Positions 8,690 to 18,064 of a DNA stretch of 56,794 nucleotides are shown in pieces. Source of the stretch: UBA995 sp035477115 (GTDB lineage Bacteria > Bacillota > Sulfobacillia > UBA995); assembly GCA_035477115.1 (NCBI GenBank), contig DATIKW010000002.1, positions 1-56,794 on the forward strand, in the 5' to 3' direction. Below the pieces are notes generated by a model. The model made no database searches, was not told the origin of the DNA, and saw only the letters and a program-made list of their open reading frames with translations. Every line of letters begins with the position of its first letter. Position 1 is the stretch's first letter. Both the position numbers and the translations under genes were made by a program.

Positions 8690-10162
8690 TCAATCGCCGG
8701 CTTGCAGCCTGCACCTGATCTCTTGAAGGAATTTCTCACATAGTCGATCCGTTGTACACACGCGCAATTCATGCAGTGCTCCCTGAATCAGGGGTTGAGC
8801 GAGGAATCGACCATCGGTCGACCAAAGTCCCATCTGTTCCATGGTCCTTCGTGCTTCAGCCATTAGCTCCGGCGTAGGCTCGTTGTGCGCTATATCGTTG
8901 CGCAGGTAGCGTACTTGCGAGATGGCTTCGCAGAGCTTGCGAAGCCCCTCCAGCTTGTGGTAGTTCGCAAACAGCTTTGCGCACTCGATCCTGTCGAAGA
9001 CCTCGTAGTACTCGGCGGAATCTCTCGCCTCTTTGAATGGACGGCACGCGTTATCCGTTGCTCCTGGGGACCTCACCAGGTCTGGAGGCGCGGGCTTTCG
9101 AACCTGGTACCACCGCTTCTCCTCGGGATGTCGGTCCCCGACGTACTGCCCGTAGTGTTCCCACAGCACACACTCAAAGAACGCGTATGTTCCGTGTGCC
9201 GCTCTGGGGATGTCATTCGCACGCAAAGCCAGGTCTACCCTGAGCGCGGCGCGTGCGGCCATACTTTGGTGTCCGAGTGCGTCGATATCGCACTCCTCAG
9301 GAAGCGGGAGTGATGCGGCGAAGCAATACGCCCATTCCATGACGCGTGTCCATCGTCTCTCAAACTGATCGGCGTGGAGGTGGCGGACCGCCCCCCATGC
9401 GGCGATGAGGTTTCCTTGCTCAACCAGGTCGATGGCATAGCGCCGCGCTTGATAGGATGTGAGGGGGTCAGGAACGCGCTGGCGTTCGACTGCGCGATCT
9501 CTCGAAGGTGGTATGGCTCTGGCACCGTCAGAGATCTCCAGCGAGCGCACCTGAACTCGCATACCCGCAGCATAGAGGCGCACCACCTCTTCCACCAGGT
9601 TGTTGACAGCGGGGAATCCACCACTTGTTGCGACCACGATCTGCTCAGGGGCTGCCTGGGCAATCGACTCGGCCACCGCGGTATCAATGCGTCTGACCAC
9701 TTCCCGTCGAATCAGCGAGTCGCGTGGGTCCTTCCCGTCTTCTAGCCGCTCTTCGCCTTTCAGGAAGGAGACTCGCCGGAGTCCTGACCCGGGCAGGGAC
9801 GTACGTTCCATGATTCGGCGCATGAGGATGGGGCCTGCCGCGCGAGGCTCTCCTTTCCCGATCGCGGACTCACGCTCAGTGTCTAACACAAGCACATGAG
9901 TAAGTGTCATCCCATGTTCGCATAGGTAAGCCAAGGCGGCGTCCAGTTTTGGGGTGCAGATAGCGAACCGACTTGCGGGTAGCTTCGATAGCTCCCGCCG
10001 ACTCTTGCGAACAGGAGCGTCCACAAGGTGCCACCGGTCGCTGCGCTCGTCCAAGTCGCGATGAAGGTCCGCGCACCTATCCCTTCGGAACTCCACGCGG
10101 ACACGAGGTGAGGCCAATTGGACGTCCGCCCGCCCAACCGTAATGATGAGAAGCGTGTTCAT
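8690..10162 (-). CDS. CARF-HEPN ribonuclease, Csm6/Csx1-like
   Basis: A 490-residue protein. The N-terminal half looks like a CARF sensor domain: a hydrophobic first strand (TLLIITVG) and a VVATSGGFPAVN turn near residues 175-190. The C-terminal half is helical and contains RNDIAH (Arg421 to His426), the R-x4-H motif of HEPN ribonucleases. Such proteins bind cyclic oligoadenylate made by an activated Cas10 and then cleave RNA non-specifically. The gene overlaps the preceding Cas7 gene by 4 nt, so it belongs to the type III module, and Cas10 here has an intact GGDD cyclase motif, so the pathway looks complete. A Csm6, Csx1 or related label would need a profile search. Confidence 0.88.
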   Translation of the reverse strand: MNTLLIITVGRADVQLASPRVRVEFRRDRCADLHRDLDERSDRWHLVDAPVRKSRRELSKLPASRFAICTPKLDAALAYLCEHGMTLTHVLVLDTERESAIGKGEPRAAGPILMRRIMERTSLPGSGLRRVSFLKGEERLEDGKDPRDSLIRREVVRRIDTAVAESIAQAAPEQIVVATSGGFPAVNNLVEEVVRLYAAGMRVQVRSLEISDGARAIPPSRDRAVERQRVPDPLTSYQARRYAIDLVEQGNLIAAWGAVRHLHADQFERRWTRVMEWAYCFAASLPLPEECDIDALGHQSMAARAALRVDLALRANDIPRAAHGTYAFFECVLWEHYGQYVGDRHPEEKRWYQVRKPAPPDLVRSPGATDNACRPFKEARDSAEYYEVFDRIECAKLFANYHKLEGLRKLCEAISQVRYLRNDIAHNEPTPELMAEARRTMEQMGLWSTDGRFLAQPLIQGALHELRVCTTDRLCEKFLQEIRCRLQAGD

Positions 10163-12540
10163 GGAGTTTCCCTCGGGTTCGTGGCGTAGCGCCGTGAGCG
10201 CGTGTGTCTGGAACGCAAGTCCGCGTGGAAAGTGTAGATCTGACCGTCTTTTCTAGGATAGTCGGCAGCATCGGGATGCTTGCAGCGGTGGATATCCAAC
10301 CATTTCGAAAGCGACGACGACTTCTTGAAGTGATTACGGAACCAGGCTATCAGGTCGATCACGAGTTCGAGCTTCGGAGCTTGCTCCGACCATTCCAGCA
10401 GGTGCATCTCTTTGGCGACGATTCGTACACTCCCCCAGCCCAGGGGACGCGCGTAGCCTAATTTGGAACAATAACCGGCTGAGTGTGCCCCGCCCACCTC
10501 GGCAGCAAACTGGTCGGGACAGAAGGCCACCAGGACAGCAGCTACCTCGTCGGCATCCAGATCGCGGAAGCGAACCGTGAAGCGAAAACGGCGGCCGGGC
10601 TTTGATGCATCAAAAGCAAGCGTACTCCGGTCATTCAGGCGGTTTGCCTCTGATTCATCCTTCCATGGTTCCCCGGTGTACGCATCGGCGCGGTCAAGGT
10701 AGAACTTCCGACCTGCGAGCTTCCCGGGCTGGTCATAGCCGGCGGCATCTCCGTAAGTGACGAGTGTGGCTTGATCACTGGGGCGTTGCCCTGGGTACGG
10801 TTGTTGCAAGTAAAACTCCACTGCGCTGGGCCGGGGCATACCAAGTTCTTTTAGGAAAACAGGCGGGAGGAACCGTTCCTGCTCCGGCGCGCCCACCGCC
10901 ACGTCCTCCAACGCTGCATTCACCGAGATGCGGCCCATGAGTTGTTCGTAGTCACCCGTGCCGATGCCCCGACTTCCTTCGCTGTCCCCGCTGTATCCGA
11001 ATAGCCGGCGTACGGGAGACAGCGCTGAGGGGCGGTCCCCATTGCGTTTTCGTTCCTCGTCGAGGGAGAACAGGCCCGGTCTTTCATCCTTCCCGCCCTT
11101 CCGGAGCACACTATCCTGGTATGCCCACCGGTAGTAGTAGTGCCAGCCGAATGAAACGACCTTCTTCTCACCGGTATCCCACTCCACCCAGATGAGGTCG
11201 CCGGGTTGGAAGACCTTTCGTTCGGCGGCATCGAGCATACGCCTTTCTGCTTGCTCTCCATTGACGGAGCCAGGCACGTCGGGGTGGCGCTTGCTGAAAT
11301 GGCCGTGCTTGGTATCTGCCAAATGACGAATCGTATTCCGGTAGCCTTCCTGAACCTCAGGCGAGACCGGTACCCGTGTAACCAGTGTCGACGGGTCGGC
11401 GTGCAAGCTGCTACGTAACCTACGCTTGGAGTTGAGTTTATCCCCCGCGCCAAGACCGCCTCGATACGGTGCTCCCTCCGGTGCGTCGAATCGGTATCGG
11501 GGAGGATCTAGTCTGTGGTCTCTGTCAAACCTGAGGTCATCAGGCAGTAGGTCCAGACGCACTGGCACGCGTACCTTCCTCAGAGGGTCATCTGGGTCAA
11601 GGGGCTGAAGTTCAACGCCTTCCTCCGGTATGCGCGCAATCCGGGGTATGAGCCGCCGGTTCAATATCTCATTGGGGTACAGACTGTTGGGCCGGTATGA
11701 GTAGTTGCGCTCCTCTACGCGTTCCATCGGAGCCCCCAGCAGCGCGCCCAACTCGTGACGAAGCATCCCTTTTAGCGAATCGCCGGGGATAATGACCGGT
11801 CGTTCATCCCAGGGAACTCGGAGAGGACAGATGACCGACTTGGACTTGATGGTGAGCCCCGCGACAGTGATCTCCACGACGGAAGCCTGCTTGCCCTTCA
11901 TGTACTCCTCGCGTAGCTTCGTCACCCTGGACTGCCGCTGAGGGTTCTCAGAATCGGGGTGAACCTGCTCCGCAGCTCGTTTGACAAACCGTTGAGCATC
12001 CGGGTCTTGCACAGACGTGTGGATGACCGCCCATGCTTCCGCCGAGTCACCGATCGCTCTGCGTTCCCACCCCACCAGCAGGGGTGTAAGGTTCTCTATC
12101 TCGAACCGAATCTCGCCGCAGAGCCGGCCTTCGCTACACGTGCCATCGTGCCACACGGGTTCGGCGGTGGAGAAGGTCTCAGGTAGCGCCACGAACGCGT
12201 ACGGCTTACTGCGGATGGGGTCGGCTTCTCCTTGTTGCGGCCGGTTAGGCTGCTGGGTGCCCCCACCTCGCAAGGCCCGCCCCTGTGTCACGGGGACTCG
12301 CTGAGCCGGTTTGGATACTGCTGTATCACCTCCGGAAATTTCCTCGAGTCCCGCCGCTGCAAGCTTCCCGCGCACTTCTTGGAGGTGTTCAATCTTGACC
12401 GCGCGGATCACGAATTCGACCCTGCCACCCACATCGATTACATCAACGTGAGGCACAAGCTGCCCCTTGACTTTATTGGCGTCGCGAGGCTTGCCGTCCT
12501 GTACTCTTATGCGCATGCGATGACGTTTGTCGATGGACAT
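10159..12540 (-). CDS. Type III-D RAMP protein, Cas7 with large insertion
   Basis: A 793-residue RAMP protein of the Cas7 group. A Cas7 core is seen in FEIENLTPLLVG (about 146-157) and IIPGDSLKGMLRHELGALLG (250-269). About 420 residues of inserted sequence follow before the closing glycine-rich loop GYARPLGWGSVRI (695-707). This matches the Cas7-insertion subunit of type III-Dv complexes and the large RAMP family of type III-D loci. It is a backbone subunit of a target-RNA-binding complex. I chose the ATG at 12540: it forms TAATG with the upstream stop and has GGGAGA eight bases before it, whereas the codon at 12555 has no ribosome-binding site. I do not see a clear slicer Asp near its N-terminus. 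Confidence 0.85.
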   Translation of the reverse strand: MSIDKRHRMRIRVQDGKPRDANKVKGQLVPHVDVIDVGGRVEFVIRAVKIEHLQEVRGKLAAAGLEEISGGDTAVSKPAQRVPVTQGRALRGGGTQQPNRPQQGEADPIRSKPYAFVALPETFSTAEPVWHDGTCSEGRLCGEIRFEIENLTPLLVGWERRAIGDSAEAWAVIHTSVQDPDAQRFVKRAAEQVHPDSENPQRQSRVTKLREEYMKGKQASVVEITVAGLTIKSKSVICPLRVPWDERPVIIPGDSLKGMLRHELGALLGAPMERVEERNYSYRPNSLYPNEILNRRLIPRIARIPEEGVELQPLDPDDPLRKVRVPVRLDLLPDDLRFDRDHRLDPPRYRFDAPEGAPYRGGLGAGDKLNSKRRLRSSLHADPSTLVTRVPVSPEVQEGYRNTIRHLADTKHGHFSKRHPDVPGSVNGEQAERRMLDAAERKVFQPGDLIWVEWDTGEKKVVSFGWHYYYRWAYQDSVLRKGGKDERPGLFSLDEERKRNGDRPSALSPVRRLFGYSGDSEGSRGIGTGDYEQLMGRISVNAALEDVAVGAPEQERFLPPVFLKELGMPRPSAVEFYLQQPYPGQRPSDQATLVTYGDAAGYDQPGKLAGRKFYLDRADAYTGEPWKDESEANRLNDRSTLAFDASKPGRRFRFTVRFRDLDADEVAAVLVAFCPDQFAAEVGGAHSAGYCSKLGYARPLGWGSVRIVAKEMHLLEWSEQAPKLELVIDLIAWFRNHFKKSSSLSKWLDIHRCKHPDAADYPRKDGQIYTFHADLRSRHTRSRRYATNPRETP

Positions 12541-14471
12541 TATCGTATCTCCCATTCTTGGAGGGTGAACCCGATAGGCTCGTGTCCGTCATGCCATTCC
12601 CGGACACTAACCTTGTCGGGATGAAGTGGACTTGCGAAGGCGAAGCGCGTGCTATCGCCGTGCAACCGGGCCCGCGTTCTCACGGCTGCCGCCTGTAGCG
12701 CACCCGGCGTATCCGGGGGCACCTCCTTGATCAGCACCCATCGGACGCCGGACACCGTGTGTGCCGCGCGCCAACTGCCTTCCGCGGCGAAGAACACGAC
12801 CTCATCAACCCGAAGCGCGCTCCCGCTCGGCCACAGCCGCCCGAACGTCGCCGGAGCTACCGTGAGGGATAGGTCGATGCTCGGCTCGCACCACCATGCG
12901 ATAAGTTGGTCGCCTAACGCGGCCCGAGCAGCGTCGACGGCTCTCCCAAGTGTGAGACGTGCTCCATCAAGGTTTCCGCTGTTCACGCTCACCCAGGTTT
13001 CTTGCACGTCCCTATCACCATAGTCGGGCCCGACGGAGGGGGATTCGTGACGACGGCCAGCAGGCGGCGACGCAGCTTGTCGTTCGGGAGATGGTGCCCA
13101 ACTGCGGGCCTTGACCACGTCGTGGTTCTGCCATCCTGTCGAGGTCCAACGACCCCAGCCTGCTCCCCTCGTTTTGTGACCGCCGACGGGCAGATGACTC
13201 AGCGCGCCAAGAGCAACGATGCGGTCGATCTCAGTCGTCAATGGTGATACCGTCGCCTCGTCCGGACCTTCGACGACGATTCGGACCGGGAACTTCCCAC
13301 GCAGGAGCCGTATGGCGTTACGTTTCGCGCTACCATATGAGCCAGCCGAGAACTCGTCTTCGGCATGCATATGGAGTCGCGCCGCGGCCCACCCTTGGGT
13401 GGCGTACGCATCTCGGATCAGCACTCGGCTGCTACGTTCAACCGTGCCGAAGATCGCGCCTGCGGGATCATTTTCGCCGACCGTGCCCGCTTCGAGGTGT
13501 GGGTCTTTCACGTGCCGTCCACTTGCGCGGGCGCCGCGAGACAGCGTGTGGCGCATCGGACCGCGAACGCTTGAACCCGGTAGGACCGGTCGACCTTCAT
13601 CCATCAGTAGGGTGCGGTCGGTGTCAAGGCGGACCGGGCCGCGGTCGCCCGGTCGAGTCCAGGATGGTCTGGGCCAGTGCCCCGCACCCGTAGGCTGCAC
13701 TGACTGGTCTGCAGCATGGCAACCAACGGAAAGCATGTCCAATCCCCACGCGGGGCCCTTTGCATCGGGCCGGTATTCGCCGAAATCGACTTCGCTGTCG
13801 AGGATGCGAAAGCACCAGGAACGCGTGGGCCCCACCGTCGGGATTGCCTTGAGCGGTCCTGGCAACTCCTTAGGATCTTGATTCGACCTGAGCCAGCGGT
13901 CATATGCCGTCGTATCAAGCCGCCACGCCTGTAGTTTCTCGACGTGACACCACCCAAGCCCTCGCGAAATATCGCCGCCGATCCAGCATCGTTCGCGCAT
14001 CCAGTGCTCCGCCAGCACATAGCCTAGAATTCCTTCTGCCTCCACAGCCTCCGCGCCCGCATAAAGCCAATCAAGTCGCATTACCAGCGGCCAGCGGGTT
14101 CCGGCCGGCACGACCTCCCGGTCGTATAGGACACCGTGGGCACGCGCGGAGGTTTTCTGGCATATGCCCACACCAGCCCTCAACACAGGGGGCAGAATGC
14201 CGCCGTCTTCAGGCCTAGTGTTCAGGAACTCCCAAGCCGAGCGCCGGAACCCAGCGTTCCGACCCGCATCTTCGGAAACGCTCCGCGGGATCGGATCGAA
14301 GAACCGCCGCGCCATCGCCACGGCCGCACCCTTGAGCCCACGCCCCGAGATGGTCGGCACTCCATCAGCCACTGTAAACGGACGGTCGGAGCTACTTCCC
14401 CTGTCCAGTCCCGACACGGAAATGGCTGTATCCTGCACCAAAATGGCAGTAAATAACGTCAGACGTGTCAT
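12540..14471 (-). CDS. Tandem Cas7 (Cas7-2x) type III-D backbone protein
   Basis: A 643-residue protein with two Cas7/Csm3-like RAMP units. Unit one has ISGRGLKGAAVAMARRFF (41-58) and a glycine loop GGDISRGLGW (165-174). Unit two has LPGSSVRGPMRHTL (297-310) and GGHKTRGAGWGRW (430-442). About 200 residues follow whose fold I cannot name. In both units an Asp lies shortly before the IxGxxLKG-type segment (Asp23 or Asp29; Asp283 or Asp285), near the place of the RNA-cleaving Asp33 of Csm3, so both units may cut target RNA. Two fused Cas7 units in one chain is the type III-Dv design. It overlaps the upstream Cas7-5-11 gene by 4 nt and the next gene by one base (TAATG). Confidence 0.85.
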   Translation of the reverse strand: MTRLTLFTAILVQDTAISVSGLDRGSSSDRPFTVADGVPTISGRGLKGAAVAMARRFFDPIPRSVSEDAGRNAGFRRSAWEFLNTRPEDGGILPPVLRAGVGICQKTSARAHGVLYDREVVPAGTRWPLVMRLDWLYAGAEAVEAEGILGYVLAEHWMRERCWIGGDISRGLGWCHVEKLQAWRLDTTAYDRWLRSNQDPKELPGPLKAIPTVGPTRSWCFRILDSEVDFGEYRPDAKGPAWGLDMLSVGCHAADQSVQPTGAGHWPRPSWTRPGDRGPVRLDTDRTLLMDEGRPVLPGSSVRGPMRHTLSRGARASGRHVKDPHLEAGTVGENDPAGAIFGTVERSSRVLIRDAYATQGWAAARLHMHAEDEFSAGSYGSAKRNAIRLLRGKFPVRIVVEGPDEATVSPLTTEIDRIVALGALSHLPVGGHKTRGAGWGRWTSTGWQNHDVVKARSWAPSPERQAASPPAGRRHESPSVGPDYGDRDVQETWVSVNSGNLDGARLTLGRAVDAARAALGDQLIAWWCEPSIDLSLTVAPATFGRLWPSGSALRVDEVVFFAAEGSWRAAHTVSGVRWVLIKEVPPDTPGALQAAAVRTRARLHGDSTRFAFASPLHPDKVSVREWHDGHEPIGFTLQEWEIR

Positions 14472-16525
14472 TGTGACCTCCTGCGCATCTCAGCACGGAG
14501 CCAGCGTACGAACATCCGCGCATGGGTAACCCGGTCGTCCCGCGTGGGCAGGTTCTCTAGCTTGGCAAGAATTGCTTGCGCATCAGCATCCCGCCACGCG
14601 GCCTTCCCCGCCGTTTCCGGCCCCTTGCGAGAGGAGACAGCATCTGGTGCGGCCCGGTCGAGGTCTGTCACGAGGTCTTGCCACTGGGATAGGCTGGGAA
14701 GCTGGCCTTCGGCTCTTTCGGCATTAGCGAGCCGCCCATGGAACTTCAACCAACAACGCGTGGTGACCGCTACAATCTCCTCCGGGTCGCCCGGTACCTG
14801 TCCACCTGCCAATGCCTGAGCCGCGGGTACCGGGTGAGCCCCAGATGTCCCCGGCAGTGTCTCGTCAAGGCGAAAACGCCCAAAGCCCTCGTGGGTACGT
14901 TCGCCTAGCCACCGACCGTCGGCCGCGGCTTGCATAAGATGCGATATCCCCTGTCCTTCCACGCGGAACACCGAGCCGCGCCGGACCGCAACCGCAGGGA
15001 GCCTCCAAAGGCGCGATGTTCCATTGAAGCCGTCAACCGGTGAGGCGTCCTGAGCCACGACCGTCACCTTGAGGTCGGGCGGCCAGCCCAAATGCCGCTG
15101 GAATGCCTCTGCGTCCAAGGCTGTGAGCCAACGCAGGTGGCTGTCTCGAACAAGCAGATCAGACGTCAAAATCAGATATGCTTGTCTTGATGCGTGGGTA
15201 GGTTTGGGCGTACCTGCCCACTCGCTGCGGGCGACCTCCATCGGTGCGCCACCTCGTCCAACACGTAGCCACCTTATTCCTTCAAGCAACGGCTGCACAG
15301 CGCGAGACAAACTCGCCATGTCCTTTGGTGAGCCCCGTAACTCGCACAGGAACATGGTTCTCTCGGCGATCTGCTCTATGGCAAAAAGCGCTGGCTCAGC
15401 TTCATCGGGACCCCCGGGCTTCCCACTTCGAAGACGTACGCGCATGGAAGGACGATAGGTCTCCCATGGCGAGTCCGAACATAGGCGGCATACGAACAGG
15501 TCTGGCTCAGGCCGTTTGAGACCCCCTACCTCATCCTTCATGCCAGCAGCTCCGGCATCCAACCGGCGTATGGAACCCGCAGGTAGCGACCACCAAGGCA
15601 GGGAGCCACCTGTGCCGCCGGGTTTCTCGCTGCGCAGCGACAGCGGCGCCGGAAGGACTTCTGCATCCGCAAGTCGCATGGGTTCCGCGGGCACCGGAAG
15701 TGCATCGGTCACGGACACGCAAGCACCTACTAATAGCTCCGCCGCATCACGGCGCCCTTCGGTCACCAACCAGTTGGCCAGCGCGCCGAAGACCGTTCGT
15801 CCAGGGATGAAAGGGAAGCTCGGGATGATGTTTCCTGGCATCGCCGTGGCCGTCAGGCACATTGGGTCCAGGTTGCGTAGCAGTAGGAGGAGCCTATCAG
15901 TAGGTTCGGCGATTCTCCGACAAGCTGGGCTGGCCTTCTGAAGGGCTAGTCGCACGCGGCCGGCACCGGTCGCACGACCATGACCGACTGCCTCCAAAGC
16001 TTGCATGAGGCGTTCAAGGTCAGTGACGTCGAGTGCGGGAACTTCTGCCCATGCCTCGAACCGAGTGCCCCGAGGCACGTATTCCATGGCGCGCAGCGTG
16101 TCGTCTTTCGGAGCACGGTTTTCGAACGAGACCCGCGCCGACGAACGCCAGATCCGGCTGGGCAGGACTTCCGTGGCATAAAGCGATGTGAAGATCATCC
16201 GCTGGCGTTGACCACCACGTCGACCAAACAAGGCTTCGGCCTTAGCGGCCCCATCAAGACGGTGCGCGGTGTCGCGAAGCAATCCCTCGATGTGTGTGGC
16301 CCAGATGACAGGTCGCCCGTCGCGGTCTCTCGTGACCAGCGCGTCAAGCCCTGCGCCGCCGGAGCCCGACCCGAGATGCGCATCTTCGGTCAGTTCTGCG
16401 GTCAGTCTGAGGCGGACCCAGGCAGTGTTACCTCGAGTGGAGTCCGGGTGGCTTTGAACAAGCTCCGCGTGACTCCCAACAGAGTCGTTGCGCGGCATTC
16501 CGTAGCCCCTTCGAGTGCTGGTCAT
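14468..16525 (-). CDS. Cas7-Cas5-Cas11 fusion, type III-Dv-like effector protein
   Basis: A 685-residue chain with three parts. Residues about 35-205 are a Cas7/Csm3-like RAMP (HIEGLLRDTAHRL; closing loop GHGRATGAGRVRL), with an Asp in GAGLDALV placed like the Csm3 slicer residue. Residues about 215-555 resemble the Cas5-type protein Csx10 (SFPFIPGRTVFGALANWL; closing loop THEGFGRFRL at 544-553). The last 105 residues are mostly helical and charged, as expected of a Cas11 small subunit. This order is that of the Cas7-Cas5-Cas11 subunit described for type III-Dv. The ATG at 16525 has GAGGG five bases upstream; a GTG at 16531 is possible. It follows cas10 closely. The Cas7 and Cas5 parts are clear; Cas11 is inferred from position and helicity. 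Confidence 0.82.
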   Translation of the reverse strand: MTSTRRGYGMPRNDSVGSHAELVQSHPDSTRGNTAWVRLRLTAELTEDAHLGSGSGGAGLDALVTRDRDGRPVIWATHIEGLLRDTAHRLDGAAKAEALFGRRGGQRQRMIFTSLYATEVLPSRIWRSSARVSFENRAPKDDTLRAMEYVPRGTRFEAWAEVPALDVTDLERLMQALEAVGHGRATGAGRVRLALQKASPACRRIAEPTDRLLLLLRNLDPMCLTATAMPGNIIPSFPFIPGRTVFGALANWLVTEGRRDAAELLVGACVSVTDALPVPAEPMRLADAEVLPAPLSLRSEKPGGTGGSLPWWSLPAGSIRRLDAGAAGMKDEVGGLKRPEPDLFVCRLCSDSPWETYRPSMRVRLRSGKPGGPDEAEPALFAIEQIAERTMFLCELRGSPKDMASLSRAVQPLLEGIRWLRVGRGGAPMEVARSEWAGTPKPTHASRQAYLILTSDLLVRDSHLRWLTALDAEAFQRHLGWPPDLKVTVVAQDASPVDGFNGTSRLWRLPAVAVRRGSVFRVEGQGISHLMQAAADGRWLGERTHEGFGRFRLDETLPGTSGAHPVPAAQALAGGQVPGDPEEIVAVTTRCWLKFHGRLANAERAEGQLPSLSQWQDLVTDLDRAAPDAVSSRKGPETAGKAAWRDADAQAILAKLENLPTRDDRVTHARMFVRWLRAEMRRRSQ

Positions 16526-16550
16526 AGGCACCCTCTAACCTCTCTCTTCC

Positions 16551-18050
16551 TTAAAACACGATGTTATCTTCAGCCAGTTCGGACCGTGGAGCGGTGTGAC
16601 CGAGGCGGTAGATTTCAAAGACATCAACCAAGTCGAGCACTGAAGTGAGGAAAGAGCCTTCACGGTCGCCTGGCGTCCATATCTCAGAAATGCCTACTGC
16701 TTTCAGGCCTTCGCAGGCCTTTAGAGAGAGTTCTTGAAATGCCAGTTCCGAGAGTGCCTTGCCTCGCGGCAACTGGTCGACCAGGTGTCGCAACTGAGAA
16801 CGGGGCGCGTTTTTCAGCCCGCCAGCAGCCTGCACGAGACCCTGAAGGCTGTCCAGACCATCGCCTAAAACGCGCATCGGCCTGCGGGATAGAACACAGG
16901 CAGCCCCCTCTGAGCCACGCAGCCAGTCCCGCGTCCGGACTTCTTCCAAGTCGGCCACCCACGTTGTCGTGTATACCGCCCAGTCCACGACGGAACCCCA
17001 CTGCTCGTGGGAGGACCCCCGAAACCGACGCTTTGCAGAGCTGACCAGACTTTCCGCAACCTCGTGAAGCCGGTGAATGGGGATTGTAGGCTTGGCGAAG
17101 ACAACGCCCACGCCCATGGTCAGGCGGAAGCCATCGCAGCTTTGCTGGAGTTCGTCCAACGCCTTGCACAGCTCTACAACGAAACGCATGGCCGCGTCTG
17201 CGCGGGATATCAAGAGGACATCGTCACCGCCTAGCATGAGCAGCATCAAGGGTGCCGTACCGGTCCCTGGACAAGACCTCTCGATAGCCGTGCGGAGTGC
17301 CCGACGAAGTAGAACTCGGTTCTGGTGAAAAAACGCCACTCTCGGTAGTTCTTCAAGGTCGGCAGCTCGTCCACCCACCCCGTTGCCGTCAGCGCAAATG
17401 ACGGCAAGATACCCGTTACCGACGAGGTCCGCGAATGTAGAAGGTCGCCGCAGGCATGCAAGCTTCGTGCGAGCGGCAAGGAGGCTGGCAAGGTCCGTAG
17501 CACACTGGGTCTCGGCACGTAGTGCCGCTTCATGCCGCTTCCCCACGTGAGGAGCAACGTTCGCATGCTCGGCGCCCTGCCGCACTGAGATGGAAGCAAG
17601 TCCTCGCCCCGTCCACTCGCACCGAGCGAAAACAGGCAGTTCTGTGGAGAGCGCGGTAGACGCCTGACTGCGGCCTACCTTGTCAACGCTGACGCGAAAG
17701 GGAAGCCCGGGCAGCTCGGTTCGCAGCAAAGCTGAAGCGGCGTCTGCAAACGCCTCCGCTCCACTTTCGAACACGGCTTCGAAGTGTCCTCCGTCACGTG
17801 AGAGAATCCCTGTTTCAGCATCTGTAGCTGGGTTGTCATACTCGTTCAGCGGATCATTCGGGTCGGCAGCCGGGGAGCTCCCAGCCAGCGGCGTCAGGAC
17901 CCACCTGCCGGTTTCCCGCGCAAGCTCGGGAAGCTTGACCCGGAGGACTTCCCCAAGCAATGTGTTAGCCCCGACCATGGCCCGTAGTCTTGGAACGGTG
18001 AAAATCCATGCCTGAAGTCGCCTGAGTTCGATATGCACCCTACTGCTCAT
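16551..18050 (-). CDS. cas10: Cas10, GGDD cyclase, no HD domain
   Basis: A 499-residue Cas10, about 60 per cent of the common length. The second palm domain has an intact GGDD (274-277, LMLGGDDVLLI) and the first palm-like segment reads YLAVICADGNGVGG (214-227). This predicts conversion of ATP to cyclic oligoadenylate when target RNA is bound. The N-terminal HD nuclease domain present in many Cas10 proteins is absent, and no Cys4 zinc finger is visible. DNA cleavage by this subunit is therefore not expected; the only HD nuclease in the operon is in Cas3. It lies 14 nt after csb2 and 19-25 nt before the Cas7-5-11 gene, with no sign of an independent promoter. Confidence 0.92.
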   Translation of the reverse strand: MSSRVHIELRRLQAWIFTVPRLRAMVGANTLLGEVLRVKLPELARETGRWVLTPLAGSSPAADPNDPLNEYDNPATDAETGILSRDGGHFEAVFESGAEAFADAASALLRTELPGLPFRVSVDKVGRSQASTALSTELPVFARCEWTGRGLASISVRQGAEHANVAPHVGKRHEAALRAETQCATDLASLLAARTKLACLRRPSTFADLVGNGYLAVICADGNGVGGRAADLEELPRVAFFHQNRVLLRRALRTAIERSCPGTGTAPLMLLMLGGDDVLLISRADAAMRFVVELCKALDELQQSCDGFRLTMGVGVVFAKPTIPIHRLHEVAESLVSSAKRRFRGSSHEQWGSVVDWAVYTTTWVADLEEVRTRDWLRGSEGAACVLSRRPMRVLGDGLDSLQGLVQAAGGLKNAPRSQLRHLVDQLPRGKALSELAFQELSLKACEGLKAVGISEIWTPGDREGSFLTSVLDLVDVFEIYRLGHTAPRSELAEDNIVF

Positions 18051-18064
18051 CGCTCGCTCATCCT

